Source: Saprospiraceae bacterium (GTDB lineage Bacteria > Bacteroidota > Bacteroidia > Chitinophagales > Saprospiraceae). From it: a DNA stretch of 64,000 nucleotides. Under the pieces are notes generated by a model. The model saw only the letters and a list, made by a program, of their open reading frames with translations. It was not told the origin of the DNA and did not search any database. The position numbers and the translations under genes were made by a program. The stretch covers positions 86,363-150,362 of the forward strand of contig JAGNXB010000003.1 in assembly GCA_017985675.1 (NCBI GenBank), in the 5' to 3' direction. The first letter of the stretch is position 1. The number at the start of each line of letters is the position of its first letter. Positions 35,001-43,859 of this stretch are shown piece by piece.

Positions 35001-36488
35001 AAACACCTGCCTCCACCACCAACACCGATGCTTGCTCACCTCGACACCCTCGATGGCTCCTATTGCCAGTCGGTGGTATTGAGCAATTTGGAACTGGGGC
35101 TGACGGATACCCTTACGGGTAGCATCGATTTGATCCTCCGGGAAGCACCGGCCCACGGCCAACTCCAGCTCGCAGGTATCCCGCTCCAGGCGGGCGACAT
35201 ATTTACCATGGCGGATATAGAAAACGAACAGATCACCTACTGGCATGATGGTTCACTGTTATGGTCGGACTCGATGCTGATCGACGGCTACAACAGCACT
35301 TCCAAGGGCTGGTTGCCCGGCCATTGGGTACAGGTGCGCGTCACGCCACAGTTGACGGCCTCGGTATCCCTGTTGTCAGAGGTACTTTGTCTGGGCGATA
35401 CCACAGCGAGTGTGGCAGTACTGATCAACAGTTGCCGGCCACCATACAGTTATCGGCTACTGCCCAATGACCCCTGGCAGGCAGAGGATCTGTTTGAAAA
35501 CCTGCCGGCGGGTATTTATACATTTGAAGCGAGAGACAGCAATGGTTTTACGGCGCAGTCGATGCCGTTTGAGATATTTGATCCGGAGCCTCTTTCGGTC
35601 GGTACATTCTTAAAAGGAGATACGCTCACACTAAATGGTATAGGCGGTAAAGGGCCATATCACTATGCACTTGGCGCGGATACCAACAGTACCGGTGTAT
35701 TTGTCTTAGAGGTATCAGGTTCCTATGAGGTGACCGTGACGAATGTGAATGGATGTGTTTATACCACTACATTGATGCTGGAGCTGCTGGAGGCTACAAC
35801 CAGCACAGGGCCGATTAGCTGCAATGGCGAGGCCACGGGTGCTATCCTAATCATGGCCAGAGGGGGGGTGCCGGCCTATTTGTACCAGTTAAATGGGGGT
35901 GCCTGGCAGTTGGATTCTGTATTTGTCGGGCTCCCGGCCGGAGCGTATGAACTGGCGGTGCAAGATGGATCGGGCGAGATACGGGACCTAGGTACGATTG
36001 TGCTGGAAGAGCCGGAGGCGTTGGAGCTGGTGGCGATTCAGCCGCAGGACAGCATTGCGGTATTGGTCGCCACAGGTGGCACACCGCCTTATCAGTATAA
36101 GCTGGGAGCGGGGATGTTCCAGTCCGAGCCGACATTTGGTTCGCTGGGTAAGGGCACCTATGTATTCCTGGTGGAAGATATCAATGGCTGTCAGGACAGC
36201 ACCATGCTGACCGTTGTGTCTTCGGCCATCGGTGATGTGGAGGCGGAAGTTCTATCAGTGCGTGTATATCCCAATCCTTCAGACGGGCTTTTTACGGTTG
36301 CTATCGATGGACCTGATCAGGAACAATGGCGCTGGTCAATCCGTGATATGCTGGGTAGGGACCGGGCATCGGGACAGGACCAGGGAGCCACCTGGCGTAT
36401 TGACCAGCCGGGTATAGCCGCGGGTATGTACTACCTGCGACTGGAGAGCAGCCGATATATGCGGGTGTTTCCGATAATGGTGGAGTAG
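32043..36488 (+). CDS. secreted reprolysin-like metalloprotease with P-domain, SprB-type repeats and T9SS domain
   Basis: 1481 residues from a TTG start with a good signal peptide ('MKNHCFQILTLILWPVLLSA'). The zinc motif 'HEFGHQFGCNH' (about 337-347) is the HExxHxxGxxH type of metzincins, with Met-turn candidate 'TIMSYSG'. Further along: an Ig/PKD-like stretch (~420-540), an FN3-like segment (~760-850), a proprotein-convertase P-domain (~857-980), a cadherin-like/CSPG repeat (~1000-1080), SprB-type repeats (~1112 and ~1255, 'ISCNGEATGAILIMARGG') and a T9SS sorting domain from ~1405 ('VYPNPSDGLFTVAI'). It is expected to be exported and to digest proteins outside the cell or act at the surface. 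Confidence 0.88.
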   Translation: MKNHCFQILTLILWPVLLSAQSLWQPAPLPRIDSWAEDGPLPLQYKSYALNQDMLLALLADAPLRFDGQNGTPVSISLPLPNGEFETFIIWHSPVMQTGLASKYPDIHTWFGYNPDQHAHWVHLDLGPRGFHALITAPGADPIYIDPFDRLEGSGPYLIYQKSDFAHPQKDPFDCLTQDIKEKSKEAEEQSGERSDGTLRTYRLALACTGEYGAFHGSTKTQVLAAMATTLNRINGIYEREFGLRMELVADNDKIIYLNGATDPFTNDDISSLLGENQDECDAKIGPANYDVGHVFGTGGGGLATLNSPCNNNSKARAATGLSSPIGDPFDIDYVAHEFGHQFGCNHTFNNSCSGNRNNATAWEPGSGSTIMSYSGICAPNVKNASDAFFHGGNLLETRNFTVNGNGNTCPEKLVTGNQLPQVSAGLNYTIPRSTPFELEASASDPDGDALTYSWEQYDNQIATMPPVNTNGTGPTFRSFPPDTVPVRVFPNLMAVLGGTSPTWEVLPSVARLLNFRVTVRDNHPGHGLWAQDAMQITVDGTSGPFTVTAPNTAVTWRVGDTVSVTWNRANTHVAPVSADRVDIWLSLDGGYLYPVLLASGVPNNGTSSVVVPFKLSNSCRIKVKGHGNVFFDVSNTNFSIKEPVSPSFLASGLEDTLRYCNTGSDTLTVHVALQPLNNFTAPIMLMLQAPAGLQTNLQSNWTLTGTDTITFQIWGMGDLNPGEDQFKLVLTAPGVIRTLSYSLSGFGPLAALPDAVFPLDNTDSVGFQFLLQWSPVTDADDYVLELATSPAFGASLVMSQTTRDTFVPVALEPSTRYYWRVSPRNVCGIQPARRVWVFRTILEECADYTPAILPIDIPADEAFITNSIIPVAGPGKVSAVRVDVDLTHAKLEDITLRLLHPSGNARSVYAKSCVDGEDIIATFADDGDEFTCSGQQPAVSGTIKPATGLFTNLIGQQVAGNWALRIIDDFPQGGGVLNSWSLNVCKHLPPPPTPMLAHLDTLDGSYCQSVVLSNLELGLTDTLTGSIDLILREAPAHGQLQLAGIPLQAGDIFTMADIENEQITYWHDGSLLWSDSMLIDGYNSTSKGWLPGHWVQVRVTPQLTASVSLLSEVLCLGDTTASVAVLINSCRPPYSYRLLPNDPWQAEDLFENLPAGIYTFEARDSNGFTAQSMPFEIFDPEPLSVGTFLKGDTLTLNGIGGKGPYHYALGADTNSTGVFVLEVSGSYEVTVTNVNGCVYTTTLMLELLEATTSTGPISCNGEATGAILIMARGGVPAYLYQLNGGAWQLDSVFVGLPAGAYELAVQDGSGEIRDLGTIVLEEPEALELVAIQPQDSIAVLVATGGTPPYQYKLGAGMFQSEPTFGSLGKGTYVFLVEDINGCQDSTMLTVVSSAIGDVEAEVLSVRVYPNPSDGLFTVAIDGPDQEQWRWSIRDMLGRDRASGQDQGATWRIDQPGIAAGMYYLRLESSRYMRVFPIMVE

Positions 36489-36568
36489 GTGGGGGTTATT
36501 ATGATCCTTATTTCATGAGCATAGAGTTGTGTATTCTGGGTGCTGCATGTTGTAATGAGTTGTTATAA

Positions 36569-37276
36569 TTAATTCAGGGCAATACCCACGACAAATCCCA
36601 ACCATGGTTTATTTGTGTAAATCCAAATTTCTCTGTCACGATTCAAGAGATAATCAAATCCTACTGCAATGCCAAAGCTGGCAATATTTGACTCCAGGAA
36701 TCCTGCAACGCCCATTTGAATAATCATCCCGCTGTATTCATGGCTTGTCCTGTTGTTGGAAGTAAATGAACTTATTGGTGTTATCCCCGGGCCTGCAAAA
36801 AAGCCAAAATCATAGCCCAGATTAGTGATTTTAGGATAACTTTTGCCCAATGGATCCATTTTATTTATTATTTTGTAATTGTCGTGCCTCATTCCAACAT
36901 ACAAAGCCACATTCAGGTCAGCTGTCAATTGTGGTGGTAATCCATATACAGACGGACGATATTTAAAAAGGATAGTCGTCATATCAATGTCTATGCTTTT
37001 TTTCCTGAATGTCAATGGTGCAAGTAAAGCGCTGTCAGAAGTATTTAACCGGGCAGTTAGGAATTTGTCTTTATCTGGTTTTTTTTCAAGTTGATGGTAT
37101 ACATCAATCTGTTCGTCCGTCACATCAACATATACATTTTTCATTGTTTTTTCAACATCCAATGTATAATATCCACTGGTAAAGCCGTGGACAGAGGCCT
37201 TATCTAAAGTACTGCATGAAGTAAAAAATACAATACTTGAAACGGTAAAAAGAACAATGAAGGTGTATTTACTCAT
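36569..37276 (-). CDS. lipoprotein with outer-membrane beta-barrel-like C-terminus, unknown
   Basis: About 235 residues from ATG 37276. Lipobox-like 'SSIVFFTSCS' puts the lipidated Cys near residue 21. The C-terminal half has alternating aromatic/glycine strands ('LGYDFGFFAGPGITPI', 'ASFGIAVGFDYLL', 'PWLGFVVGIALN') like small outer-membrane barrels. No family recognised. Both neighbouring spacers are long, so it is probably monocistronic. Confidence 0.72.
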   Translation of the reverse strand: MSKYTFIVLFTVSSIVFFTSCSTLDKASVHGFTSGYYTLDVEKTMKNVYVDVTDEQIDVYHQLEKKPDKDKFLTARLNTSDSALLAPLTFRKKSIDIDMTTILFKYRPSVYGLPPQLTADLNVALYVGMRHDNYKIINKMDPLGKSYPKITNLGYDFGFFAGPGITPISSFTSNNRTSHEYSGMIIQMGVAGFLESNIASFGIAVGFDYLLNRDREIWIYTNKPWLGFVVGIALN

Positions 37277-37766
37277 GATGACCAAAGTAGTAGTAAGATA
37301 TTAAAATTAGCATTACCAAAACATAATAAGTTGAAGAATTAAAAAATTAGCCCACAACTCCCCTTTTTCAAACGCTCATTTCCGAGTCCCATAACATTGA
37401 TAAATGTTTTTATCCGCTATCAATAGTTACTTCATAAGGCATGAGAGCCAAACATAGGTTCATGGTGCCTTCATCGCCAACACCTCATCAAAATTTTGTG
37501 TAAAACCCAAGTGTTCGACTGTCAAAACTCTTGTGGCTTCATGGGGAGATATTCCTTAACGGATAAAACCCATTGACCACCTTGTACGGTAAAGTATGGG
37601 ATGGCTGCCTGGTGAAGGATATCAATAGTTAACCGTTCAGCGCGGAGTCAAAGTGTATTGGTGTGCAAGACTAACTTGTAAAAAGATGGCAGTAAAGGTT
37701 AGATGCCTCATGGATAAGGGGAATGTGTAATTCGTGAGAGTGATACATCCGAAACGAACAACTGTT
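37277..37766. other. 490-base gene-free region
   Basis: No convincing protein gene. From about 37540 to 37760 the plus strand is G/A-rich with many short complementary patches, giving the look of an eroded structured RNA or group II intron fragment, but no defining domain was identified. It lies just downstream of the last gene of the biosynthetic operon. Confidence 0.35.
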
Positions 37767-38852
37767 TCAAATTCTTGGTGCGTCAACCGGAATCCATGGA
37801 ACTGATTTTATAATTTCCTGTGATTTAGTGATTAGGAAATAATGACCTTCCTTACGAATCGCCGGATTTATCTGGAGCATTGTAGGATACAAAGGGTCCC
37901 TCTTATCCAGGGTAAGCATAAAGGTTGTAGACAGACTCGATGTCAAATTACTTAGAAATGCCTTGAACACTTCTGGTTTTCTATCGGATATTACAAGTGA
38001 GTGAATGGAAATATAGTTCAATATATCACCCTCCTTTGGTAATTCAGGAAAAATGGCCACATGACGGGCACCAAAATTATAAATGGGGCGTATCAAACGG
38101 AGCAATCTGTTGTATTTATGAATTACAGTTTGCTTAAATGAGGTAGTGTCCCAAAGACCAAGCACACCTACTAACTTGTCTGCATCAAAACATAAGATAT
38201 AATTATCTATTTTTTGATCGAAATAATAAGGTTTATTTCCAACGAGATCATAATTAAGTGATAACATCAATTCACGTTGGTTTTCTTCCTGAAAAGCCAG
38301 CATCATATTTATATCCGTTTCGGAAGCTCTTCTTATAAAAAAACGATGTGCAGCAAATATTTTTGGTGTGTACTTAAAGATAAATGTTTCAATGTCAGTA
38401 ATCTTCTGATAATAAGGAACCAGGTTGGATAAGATTCCAGATGCACGTTTCTCAATAATTTTCAGGAACTTATGATTATCCGAAAATACGATACTCGATG
38501 CGGGTATTTGATCCAGATTCAGTTCACGTTCATGGATAAATCGCAACATTTGGCGAAAGACCGTTCCATTTTGGAAATCAGGATGAATTCTCAGATCACA
38601 ATAATAAGGCATACATACGATTTCCCCTTTCCAATAGATTGATCTTGTGCCGATATTAAAAATGCCTATAACCAGATCCTGCTCCTTTAATAAAGTAATA
38701 AAGACATTTGGATTTTCTGTTTGGATATAGGCTCCTACCCTGGAATCAGGTCGTCTTTGTAAACTTAGAGATACATATCCGGCGACAGGAATTTCAAACA
38801 ATACTTGAATCTGCGGCTCGTATTTCAAGTCATATGGAATGATAACTATCAT
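37767..38852 (-). CDS. tandem GNAT-like acyltransferase (operon gene 8)
   Basis: 361 residues. The first half has a GNAT motif A-like segment, 'YYCDLRIHPDFQNGTVFRQM' near residue 83; the second half begins with 'FFIRRASETDINMMLAF', a typical GNAT first strand, and 'ADKLVGVLGLWDT'. This suggests two tandem acetyl- or acyl-transferase domains, of which the second may be degenerate. It overlaps the GH3-family gene by four bases. In context it could accept an acyl group activated by GH3 or modify the final product; that is inference. Confidence 0.6.
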   Translation of the reverse strand: MIVIIPYDLKYEPQIQVLFEIPVAGYVSLSLQRRPDSRVGAYIQTENPNVFITLLKEQDLVIGIFNIGTRSIYWKGEIVCMPYYCDLRIHPDFQNGTVFRQMLRFIHERELNLDQIPASSIVFSDNHKFLKIIEKRASGILSNLVPYYQKITDIETFIFKYTPKIFAAHRFFIRRASETDINMMLAFQEENQRELMLSLNYDLVGNKPYYFDQKIDNYILCFDADKLVGVLGLWDTTSFKQTVIHKYNRLLRLIRPIYNFGARHVAIFPELPKEGDILNYISIHSLVISDRKPEVFKAFLSNLTSSLSTTFMLTLDKRDPLYPTMLQINPAIRKEGHYFLITKSQEIIKSVPWIPVDAPRI

Positions 38853-40384
38853 AATTCGAACTTTAAAAGGAGGGGCAACAAGGCAGGAAGTTTGGCATCA
38901 CCATCTTTGATGCTATATTGTTTTGCGAATGCCGTTGCGATGATTTGGAGCATGTGGGCAGGATAATATTTGGCTCGCATAGGACCTAGCTGGCCCAAAT
39001 CTAAAGCCTGACTGTAATAGGGGTTTTCTTTTAATTGATTCTCGACATTCGTTAGAAGGTGTTCTACAATTTGACATTCATCACTGAATAGATACAATTG
39101 ATAATAAGCAGAACCCTCAGTCCACATTGGCTGTAGTAAAAGGGCAGCGATAGTTTTATCTTTTTTTAGTAAATCATGAAATATCTCCTGGACTGTTAAT
39201 TGGTCTATTTTTTCACCCACCAGGTCACTTACAACGCCTGACCTGCCTTCAAATTTAAGTATTGGATGCTCGACCTTATTTATCACATTTACGATATCTC
39301 TTGTCCTATACCGATAAAGTCCTCCACCTGTAGTGATTACTACTTCATAACGATTATGAATTTCCAATTCATGCGCCAGATATATTTGTTGATCGTCCAT
39401 GTTGATAAACTCAAAAAAATGGCTCGTGTAGGCTATCGTGTTGCCCAAAGCGGTTGGTATAGTAACAATTCCTTCTGTGCTTAGCAATCCCTTAGGTTGA
39501 ATGGTGATGTTACCACATTTAGCCTCGAGTTGTTGCATCCAAAGACAGGCTTGCGCCTCGGTCCAACAACTGATAACTTCAAGGTTAGGAAATATTTTGT
39601 CCCATTTCAATTCGTTTAGTTGCATAAGTGCTTTCCTCCTGCTGCTGGATTTTACTCCCGATACAATCTCATCATAATGATTGTAAATAAAATCATCCAT
39701 CATTAAAAAAAAGCTAGGATTCCACACAGATATAAAACTTAGATTTTCTGAGGCTAATAATTGTGTGCAAGTGTTCAGATAAAATAGGTGGGGATCAGTA
39801 TGTCGAAGGACAGAATTGTCCACCGCCATGATTTGTTTTAATATCCATTTGTTTACTAAATTGAAGTATTCATCATCAGAAGTTGTTCCAATAGGAATTC
39901 CAGAAGTTGTTTTTCGCCTTTCCGTCAGTGGTGGAGATAAGGACCAATAGGATTTTCCCTTCAGTGCCTTAGGGTATTGTTTTCTTAGCTCATGCATCCA
40001 TACTGCAATCCCTTTTTGAAATTCATTTTTAAGCGATTGATTATATGGGATTAATTTGGCTTTGCCAGTAGATCCTGAAGTACGTTCAAAAAACAGTGTG
40101 GGATCAGATGTCAGTATATTAAGCTCACCAATCGATATCCTCTCAATATATGGGCGGATAGCTTCGTAATCAACCAATAAAGGCACATAATTTTTATAAT
40201 CTTCGTATGTATTTATTTTGGAAAAGTTGAAGTCTTTACCAAAAAGTGTGTTTTTGTTTTTATGTATATATTGTAAGAGAATGTGCTGCTGTATTTTAGC
40301 TGTATGCTGCCTTTGGTCATCAAATTCTTGATGGTATCTTCGATTGGACCATAACCATAGATCGTTCCATCGTTTTGTCATCAT
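38849..40384 (-). CDS. GH3-family acyl-adenylating enzyme (operon gene 7)
   Basis: 511 residues. 'FFERTSGSTGKAKLIPYN' at about 98-115 is the phosphate-binding motif of the ANL-related GH3 family; 'YRYRTRDIVNV' and the following Gly-rich 'FEGRSGVVSDLVGEKI' match the conserved C-terminal adenylation motifs. Plant GH3 enzymes join amino acids to jasmonate or auxin through acyl-adenylates; bacterial members are mostly uncharacterised. It probably activates a carboxylic acid and couples it to an amine. Overlaps of four bases on both sides show tight translational coupling. Confidence 0.85.
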   Translation of the reverse strand: MMTKRWNDLWLWSNRRYHQEFDDQRQHTAKIQQHILLQYIHKNKNTLFGKDFNFSKINTYEDYKNYVPLLVDYEAIRPYIERISIGELNILTSDPTLFFERTSGSTGKAKLIPYNQSLKNEFQKGIAVWMHELRKQYPKALKGKSYWSLSPPLTERRKTTSGIPIGTTSDDEYFNLVNKWILKQIMAVDNSVLRHTDPHLFYLNTCTQLLASENLSFISVWNPSFFLMMDDFIYNHYDEIVSGVKSSSRRKALMQLNELKWDKIFPNLEVISCWTEAQACLWMQQLEAKCGNITIQPKGLLSTEGIVTIPTALGNTIAYTSHFFEFINMDDQQIYLAHELEIHNRYEVVITTGGGLYRYRTRDIVNVINKVEHPILKFEGRSGVVSDLVGEKIDQLTVQEIFHDLLKKDKTIAALLLQPMWTEGSAYYQLYLFSDECQIVEHLLTNVENQLKENPYYSQALDLGQLGPMRAKYYPAHMLQIIATAFAKQYSIKDGDAKLPALLPLLLKFEL

Positions 40385-41124
40385 GGTAGCATAAGGTTTT
40401 TACCTTCTTTAAAATATAGGCAAGCTGATCGCATAATATTATCCTCGGATAATCGGGCAATACAAACCAATTCATCGCCCTCAAAAAATGAGGGATTTTT
40501 TTCAAGAAAAAATTTTACGTAAGCATTTTTTTCTTTCTTGAACGTTGCTGCAGCTAAGTAGGGGTTGAGTGCTCCGTGATGTTCTTTGAAACGAATAAGG
40601 CCCTCATTGGGTTTCCAATCATCCCCAAATAGAATCCGGGAAGCCTCATCAGCAATTTGTGAAAGTTGATTATAATCTGATTGTGGATTAACTGAAGGAT
40701 AGTATGAATGAAAATAAAAGGGCAAATACAAATATGTTCTGTGGCCTTTCGACATCAGATACCAATACCAGGGTTTCTGGGTGTCAGTAGCTACAATAGT
40801 GCCAACACTCGTACACCATCCCTTCATCATGATCTGAGAACCCCAGTGTTTTTCATCTATAATGGTATCTCCTGAGAATAAGATATTATAATCTCTTCCT
40901 GCACAATTTTTAGGGTTGATTACAAACGTTGTAAAACCTTGGATATCACCTTTTGAGTCCCTGATTACTCCTACAAAATCTTTTCCTTGAAGATCGTGTA
41001 AAAACATGTTTCTGGTCACATGAGAATAATGAGTTTGCATTAAGTGTATCATTTTCGCCAAGTCACTTTCATTCAGACTATCATTTTTGACCATTGTATA
41101 GGTCAATAAATTGCTTTCAATCAT
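40381..41124 (-). CDS. uncharacterised protein, possibly GNAT-like (operon gene 6)
   Basis: 247 residues, no signal peptide or membrane segment. 'FVGVIRDSKGDIQGFTTFVI' followed by 'FSGDTIIDEKHWGSQIMMKG' is reminiscent of a GNAT beta-strand pair and motif A, but the match is weak. The Trp/Tyr-rich 'KPWYWYLMSKGHRTYLYLP' is distinctive. It starts three bases after the radical SAM gene and overlaps GH3 by four bases, so it belongs to the pathway. Function unknown. Confidence 0.72.
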   Translation of the reverse strand: MIESNLLTYTMVKNDSLNESDLAKMIHLMQTHYSHVTRNMFLHDLQGKDFVGVIRDSKGDIQGFTTFVINPKNCAGRDYNILFSGDTIIDEKHWGSQIMMKGWCTSVGTIVATDTQKPWYWYLMSKGHRTYLYLPFYFHSYYPSVNPQSDYNQLSQIADEASRILFGDDWKPNEGLIRFKEHHGALNPYLAAATFKKEKNAYVKFFLEKNPSFFEGDELVCIARLSEDNIMRSACLYFKEGKNLMLP

Positions 41125-41127
41125 ATT

Positions 41128-42774
41128 CTATCGCATTACTATTTGATTGATATCTGCCTGCAGTTTTTTGTCTACATACTTGTTAATAAGATCAAATGTT
41201 GATCTGATCATTTTATGGCTATTAAAACACTGATGCTGAAAATCCAAAAGATCCGTCCTGATGTCAGGATGATAATGATCAATTTGACTATAAAATATAG
41301 ACCCGTCCAGTGAAATTTTGTTCGTAATCAGGTATTCATTCATCTGTCGTACATAAATACCTACTTTTTCGCACGACATTGTAGCATGCTTCCAGTAGGG
41401 AGCAAATGAGTATGGGTTATCATGCTTTACCAACCCATATTTTTTCCTGCTTTGTTCATTCAGTATGGGAACATCTTCTACGCGGACACTAAACGTAGCA
41501 AGAAAATGAAAATCAGGTCTGGAATGATCTAAGAATTGGATGGTTTCCTGGATGGTTTGTTCTGTTTCTTCAGGAAAGCCGACTATAACAGATACAACGC
41601 TTGTTATTCCGGCTGCTCTGCAATTCTGAATCGCCAGATAATTTGATTCTACAGTACATCTTTTATTCATGGCATCAAGCACAACCTGGCTACCGGACTC
41701 AACTCCAATCTGAAATTGCCGCGCCCCGGCATCATACATTAATCGAACAAATTCTTTATCTCTGAGATCATCCGCCCGGGCATAACAGGTCCAATTTATT
41801 TTTACACCTCTTTTGATCAAAGCATTACACAGTTCTTCTGTGCGTTGTTTAGGCATAGTGAATAGTGAATCAAGACATACGATGTGTTCAACGCCTTCCT
41901 TAGCATATTTCTCCCAGTCATCTGCGATTTTCAGGGCACTTTTCATCCGGAATACTTTGTCATTAAACAGGTAGGGGTAGTTGCAAAAACTACATCGATA
42001 TGGACAGCCCCGGACACTTTCGTATGCTATTTTTCGATATGACTTGTTCTTTACCAGGTTATTCCATCTTGGACGTTCGATAAAATCAAGCGATTTTTCT
42101 TTTGGTAATGTGCTGAATAGAAATTTTGTTTTTTGATTTGACTGTGTTATTTTTCCATTCTGCGGATCAAGTATGGTAAAATCACTTTTTATCCAATCGC
42201 ATAGAATAGGTATCAGATATTCACCATATCCTATAGCAAGTATGTCTACACGTGGGTCACCTTCCCATAGTTTATACAGACTACCTGCCAAAGCACCTCC
42301 TAACACAATCCGTTTTTGGTACTTTTCAATATGGAGCAGTAAGGTATTTAATTCGGAAAGATCATGCAATAGCGTTGTCGAGATGAATAATACACTTGCT
42401 TCTTTGATAATAGAAACACTTGTTGTATTCATTTGAAATATATCGTCGCAGGTAAGTGTGCTGTAGTCGAGTCCTTGTTTTGCGATTTCATCGATTAATA
42501 CAACTTCTGTAAGATCGGGCAGATTTTCGACAGACCTTGAAAAATACTCTTTTACCACCTTTGTTTTGGGGTGAATTCGCGATAGCACAACCGGTTCTGA
42601 ACTGACTATTTTTATTTTAGTTTCCAGCCATTGATGTTTACTTTGTCTGTATTGTTTTAGCTGTTTGCTTAGGGCTTGCCATACCGAACGCTCATCAACA
42701 GAGAGAAGTCCGCCTGTAATGACACAGACACAGGGATTTTTTATGCCATTAGAAGTGTTTATTACATTAATCAT
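41128..42774 (-). CDS. radical SAM enzyme with B12-binding-like N-terminal domain (operon gene 5)
   Basis: 548 residues. The iron-sulfur motif CxxxCxxC is 'RGCPYRCSFCNYPYL' with Cys257, 261 and 264. 'LGGALAGSLYKLWEG' followed by 'VDILAIGYGEYLI' near 158-191 resembles the end of a cobalamin-binding Rossmann domain, although no DxHxxG motif was seen, so cobalamin may not bind through His. Typical tail motifs include 'GARQFQIGVESGSQVVLDAM' and 'VSVIVGFPEETEQTIQETI'. Such enzymes perform radical methylation, ring closure or C-C bond formation in natural-product pathways. Confidence 0.88.
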   Translation of the reverse strand: MINVINTSNGIKNPCVCVITGGLLSVDERSVWQALSKQLKQYRQSKHQWLETKIKIVSSEPVVLSRIHPKTKVVKEYFSRSVENLPDLTEVVLIDEIAKQGLDYSTLTCDDIFQMNTTSVSIIKEASVLFISTTLLHDLSELNTLLLHIEKYQKRIVLGGALAGSLYKLWEGDPRVDILAIGYGEYLIPILCDWIKSDFTILDPQNGKITQSNQKTKFLFSTLPKEKSLDFIERPRWNNLVKNKSYRKIAYESVRGCPYRCSFCNYPYLFNDKVFRMKSALKIADDWEKYAKEGVEHIVCLDSLFTMPKQRTEELCNALIKRGVKINWTCYARADDLRDKEFVRLMYDAGARQFQIGVESGSQVVLDAMNKRCTVESNYLAIQNCRAAGITSVVSVIVGFPEETEQTIQETIQFLDHSRPDFHFLATFSVRVEDVPILNEQSRKKYGLVKHDNPYSFAPYWKHATMSCEKVGIYVRQMNEYLITNKISLDGSIFYSQIDHYHPDIRTDLLDFQHQCFNSHKMIRSTFDLINKYVDKKLQADINQIVMR

Positions 42775-42789
42775 TTTTCTTTATTTGGA

Positions 42790-43833
42790 TTAAACCCAAA
42801 ATTCAATTTCTTTGATGATTGGGTTAGGACCAGTTGCCCCTTTTGTTGCAGCTCTTCGTAGTGATTCAATATACAAATGCATCGTATCACATTGGGTTGA
42901 ATGATAATGGCTTTGGTTGAATTTACGTAGTGATTTGCCCTGTAAGCCCATGATCCACACATCTTGATGGATTACTTTTTTGGTGTACCAATTCAATCCT
43001 AACCTAGCGACAGGAGTAAGCCACCCAAATTTATATGTAATGAGCGTATATACCAAAGTGGAATACGGACTAACAGGTGTACAGGTACTCGTGATTATAA
43101 ATCCTCTTTCTTCCTTACCAAATATGTAATCAACCCGGGTGTTATTGGGCATATAAAAATTATCTGTATGCTTCATCTCAAGATTTTTGGGATTGATAAG
43201 CCAATTGCTGAACCCTATCGCATCATTGCTTTGATCATACGTGACAAGTACACTATCCTTTGTCCGCTCCACCATAGCTCCTATCCTTATCTGTTTTCTG
43301 TCTCTGAACCATCCTTTATGAACATATATCGTGTGAGGTACATCCATAAAATTTTCCACCAGGTCGGTAACATTGTTCTCAAAATGCGTAACCATATAGT
43401 AATGATCCCACTCTTTATTTTTCATGGTTGGCATCGGAAAAGGATCTTTGTCAATGCTATTTGTTCTACCCATCCATATCCACACCAGGCCATGTTCTTC
43501 CCTGACTGGAAACGATTCTACTTTTGTATGGGGTATACGTTCTTTATGCGGTCCTTCAGATGGAATTTGAACACATTGTCCCTGGTCATTGTATGTCCAT
43601 CCATGATAAGGGCAGACTACACAATCATGAACAATTTTGCCTTCACTAAGGGGAACATTTCTATGATTACATTGGTCCAATATGGCCACTACTGTACCGT
43701 CTTTTTTTCTCCAAACAGCAATAGGTATTTCAAATATTTCAATTTTCAATATCTTCTGGCACACAAATAGTTTGGATAATCCTGCGGCGTACCAACCTTT
43801 AGTTAAATCTCCTGAATTATTATACATTTCCAT
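42790..43833 (-). CDS. Rieske-type oxygenase, aromatic-ring hydroxylase / PaO-like (operon gene 4)
   Basis: About 347 residues from ATG 43833 (a GTG two codons earlier, at 43839, is the alternative). The Rieske [2Fe-2S] ligands are CxH at 'DQCNHRNVPL' and CxxH at 'VVCPYHGWTY'. The mononuclear iron motif 'ENFMDVPHTIYVH' supplies the Asp and two His. Overall layout is like pheophorbide a oxygenase and related oxygenases. It needs a reductase, which is not encoded nearby. In the pathway it could hydroxylate, desaturate or dealkylate an intermediate. Confidence 0.9.
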   Translation of the reverse strand: MEMYNNSGDLTKGWYAAGLSKLFVCQKILKIEIFEIPIAVWRKKDGTVVAILDQCNHRNVPLSEGKIVHDCVVCPYHGWTYNDQGQCVQIPSEGPHKERIPHTKVESFPVREEHGLVWIWMGRTNSIDKDPFPMPTMKNKEWDHYYMVTHFENNVTDLVENFMDVPHTIYVHKGWFRDRKQIRIGAMVERTKDSVLVTYDQSNDAIGFSNWLINPKNLEMKHTDNFYMPNNTRVDYIFGKEERGFIITSTCTPVSPYSTLVYTLITYKFGWLTPVARLGLNWYTKKVIHQDVWIMGLQGKSLRKFNQSHYHSTQCDTMHLYIESLRRAATKGATGPNPIIKEIEFWV

Positions 43834-43859
43834 ATCCACAGTTTTTATTATTCCCTATT

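Noticed and set aside
43168..43770. 200-codon plus-strand open frame
   Set aside because: Antisense to the Rieske oxygenase gene.
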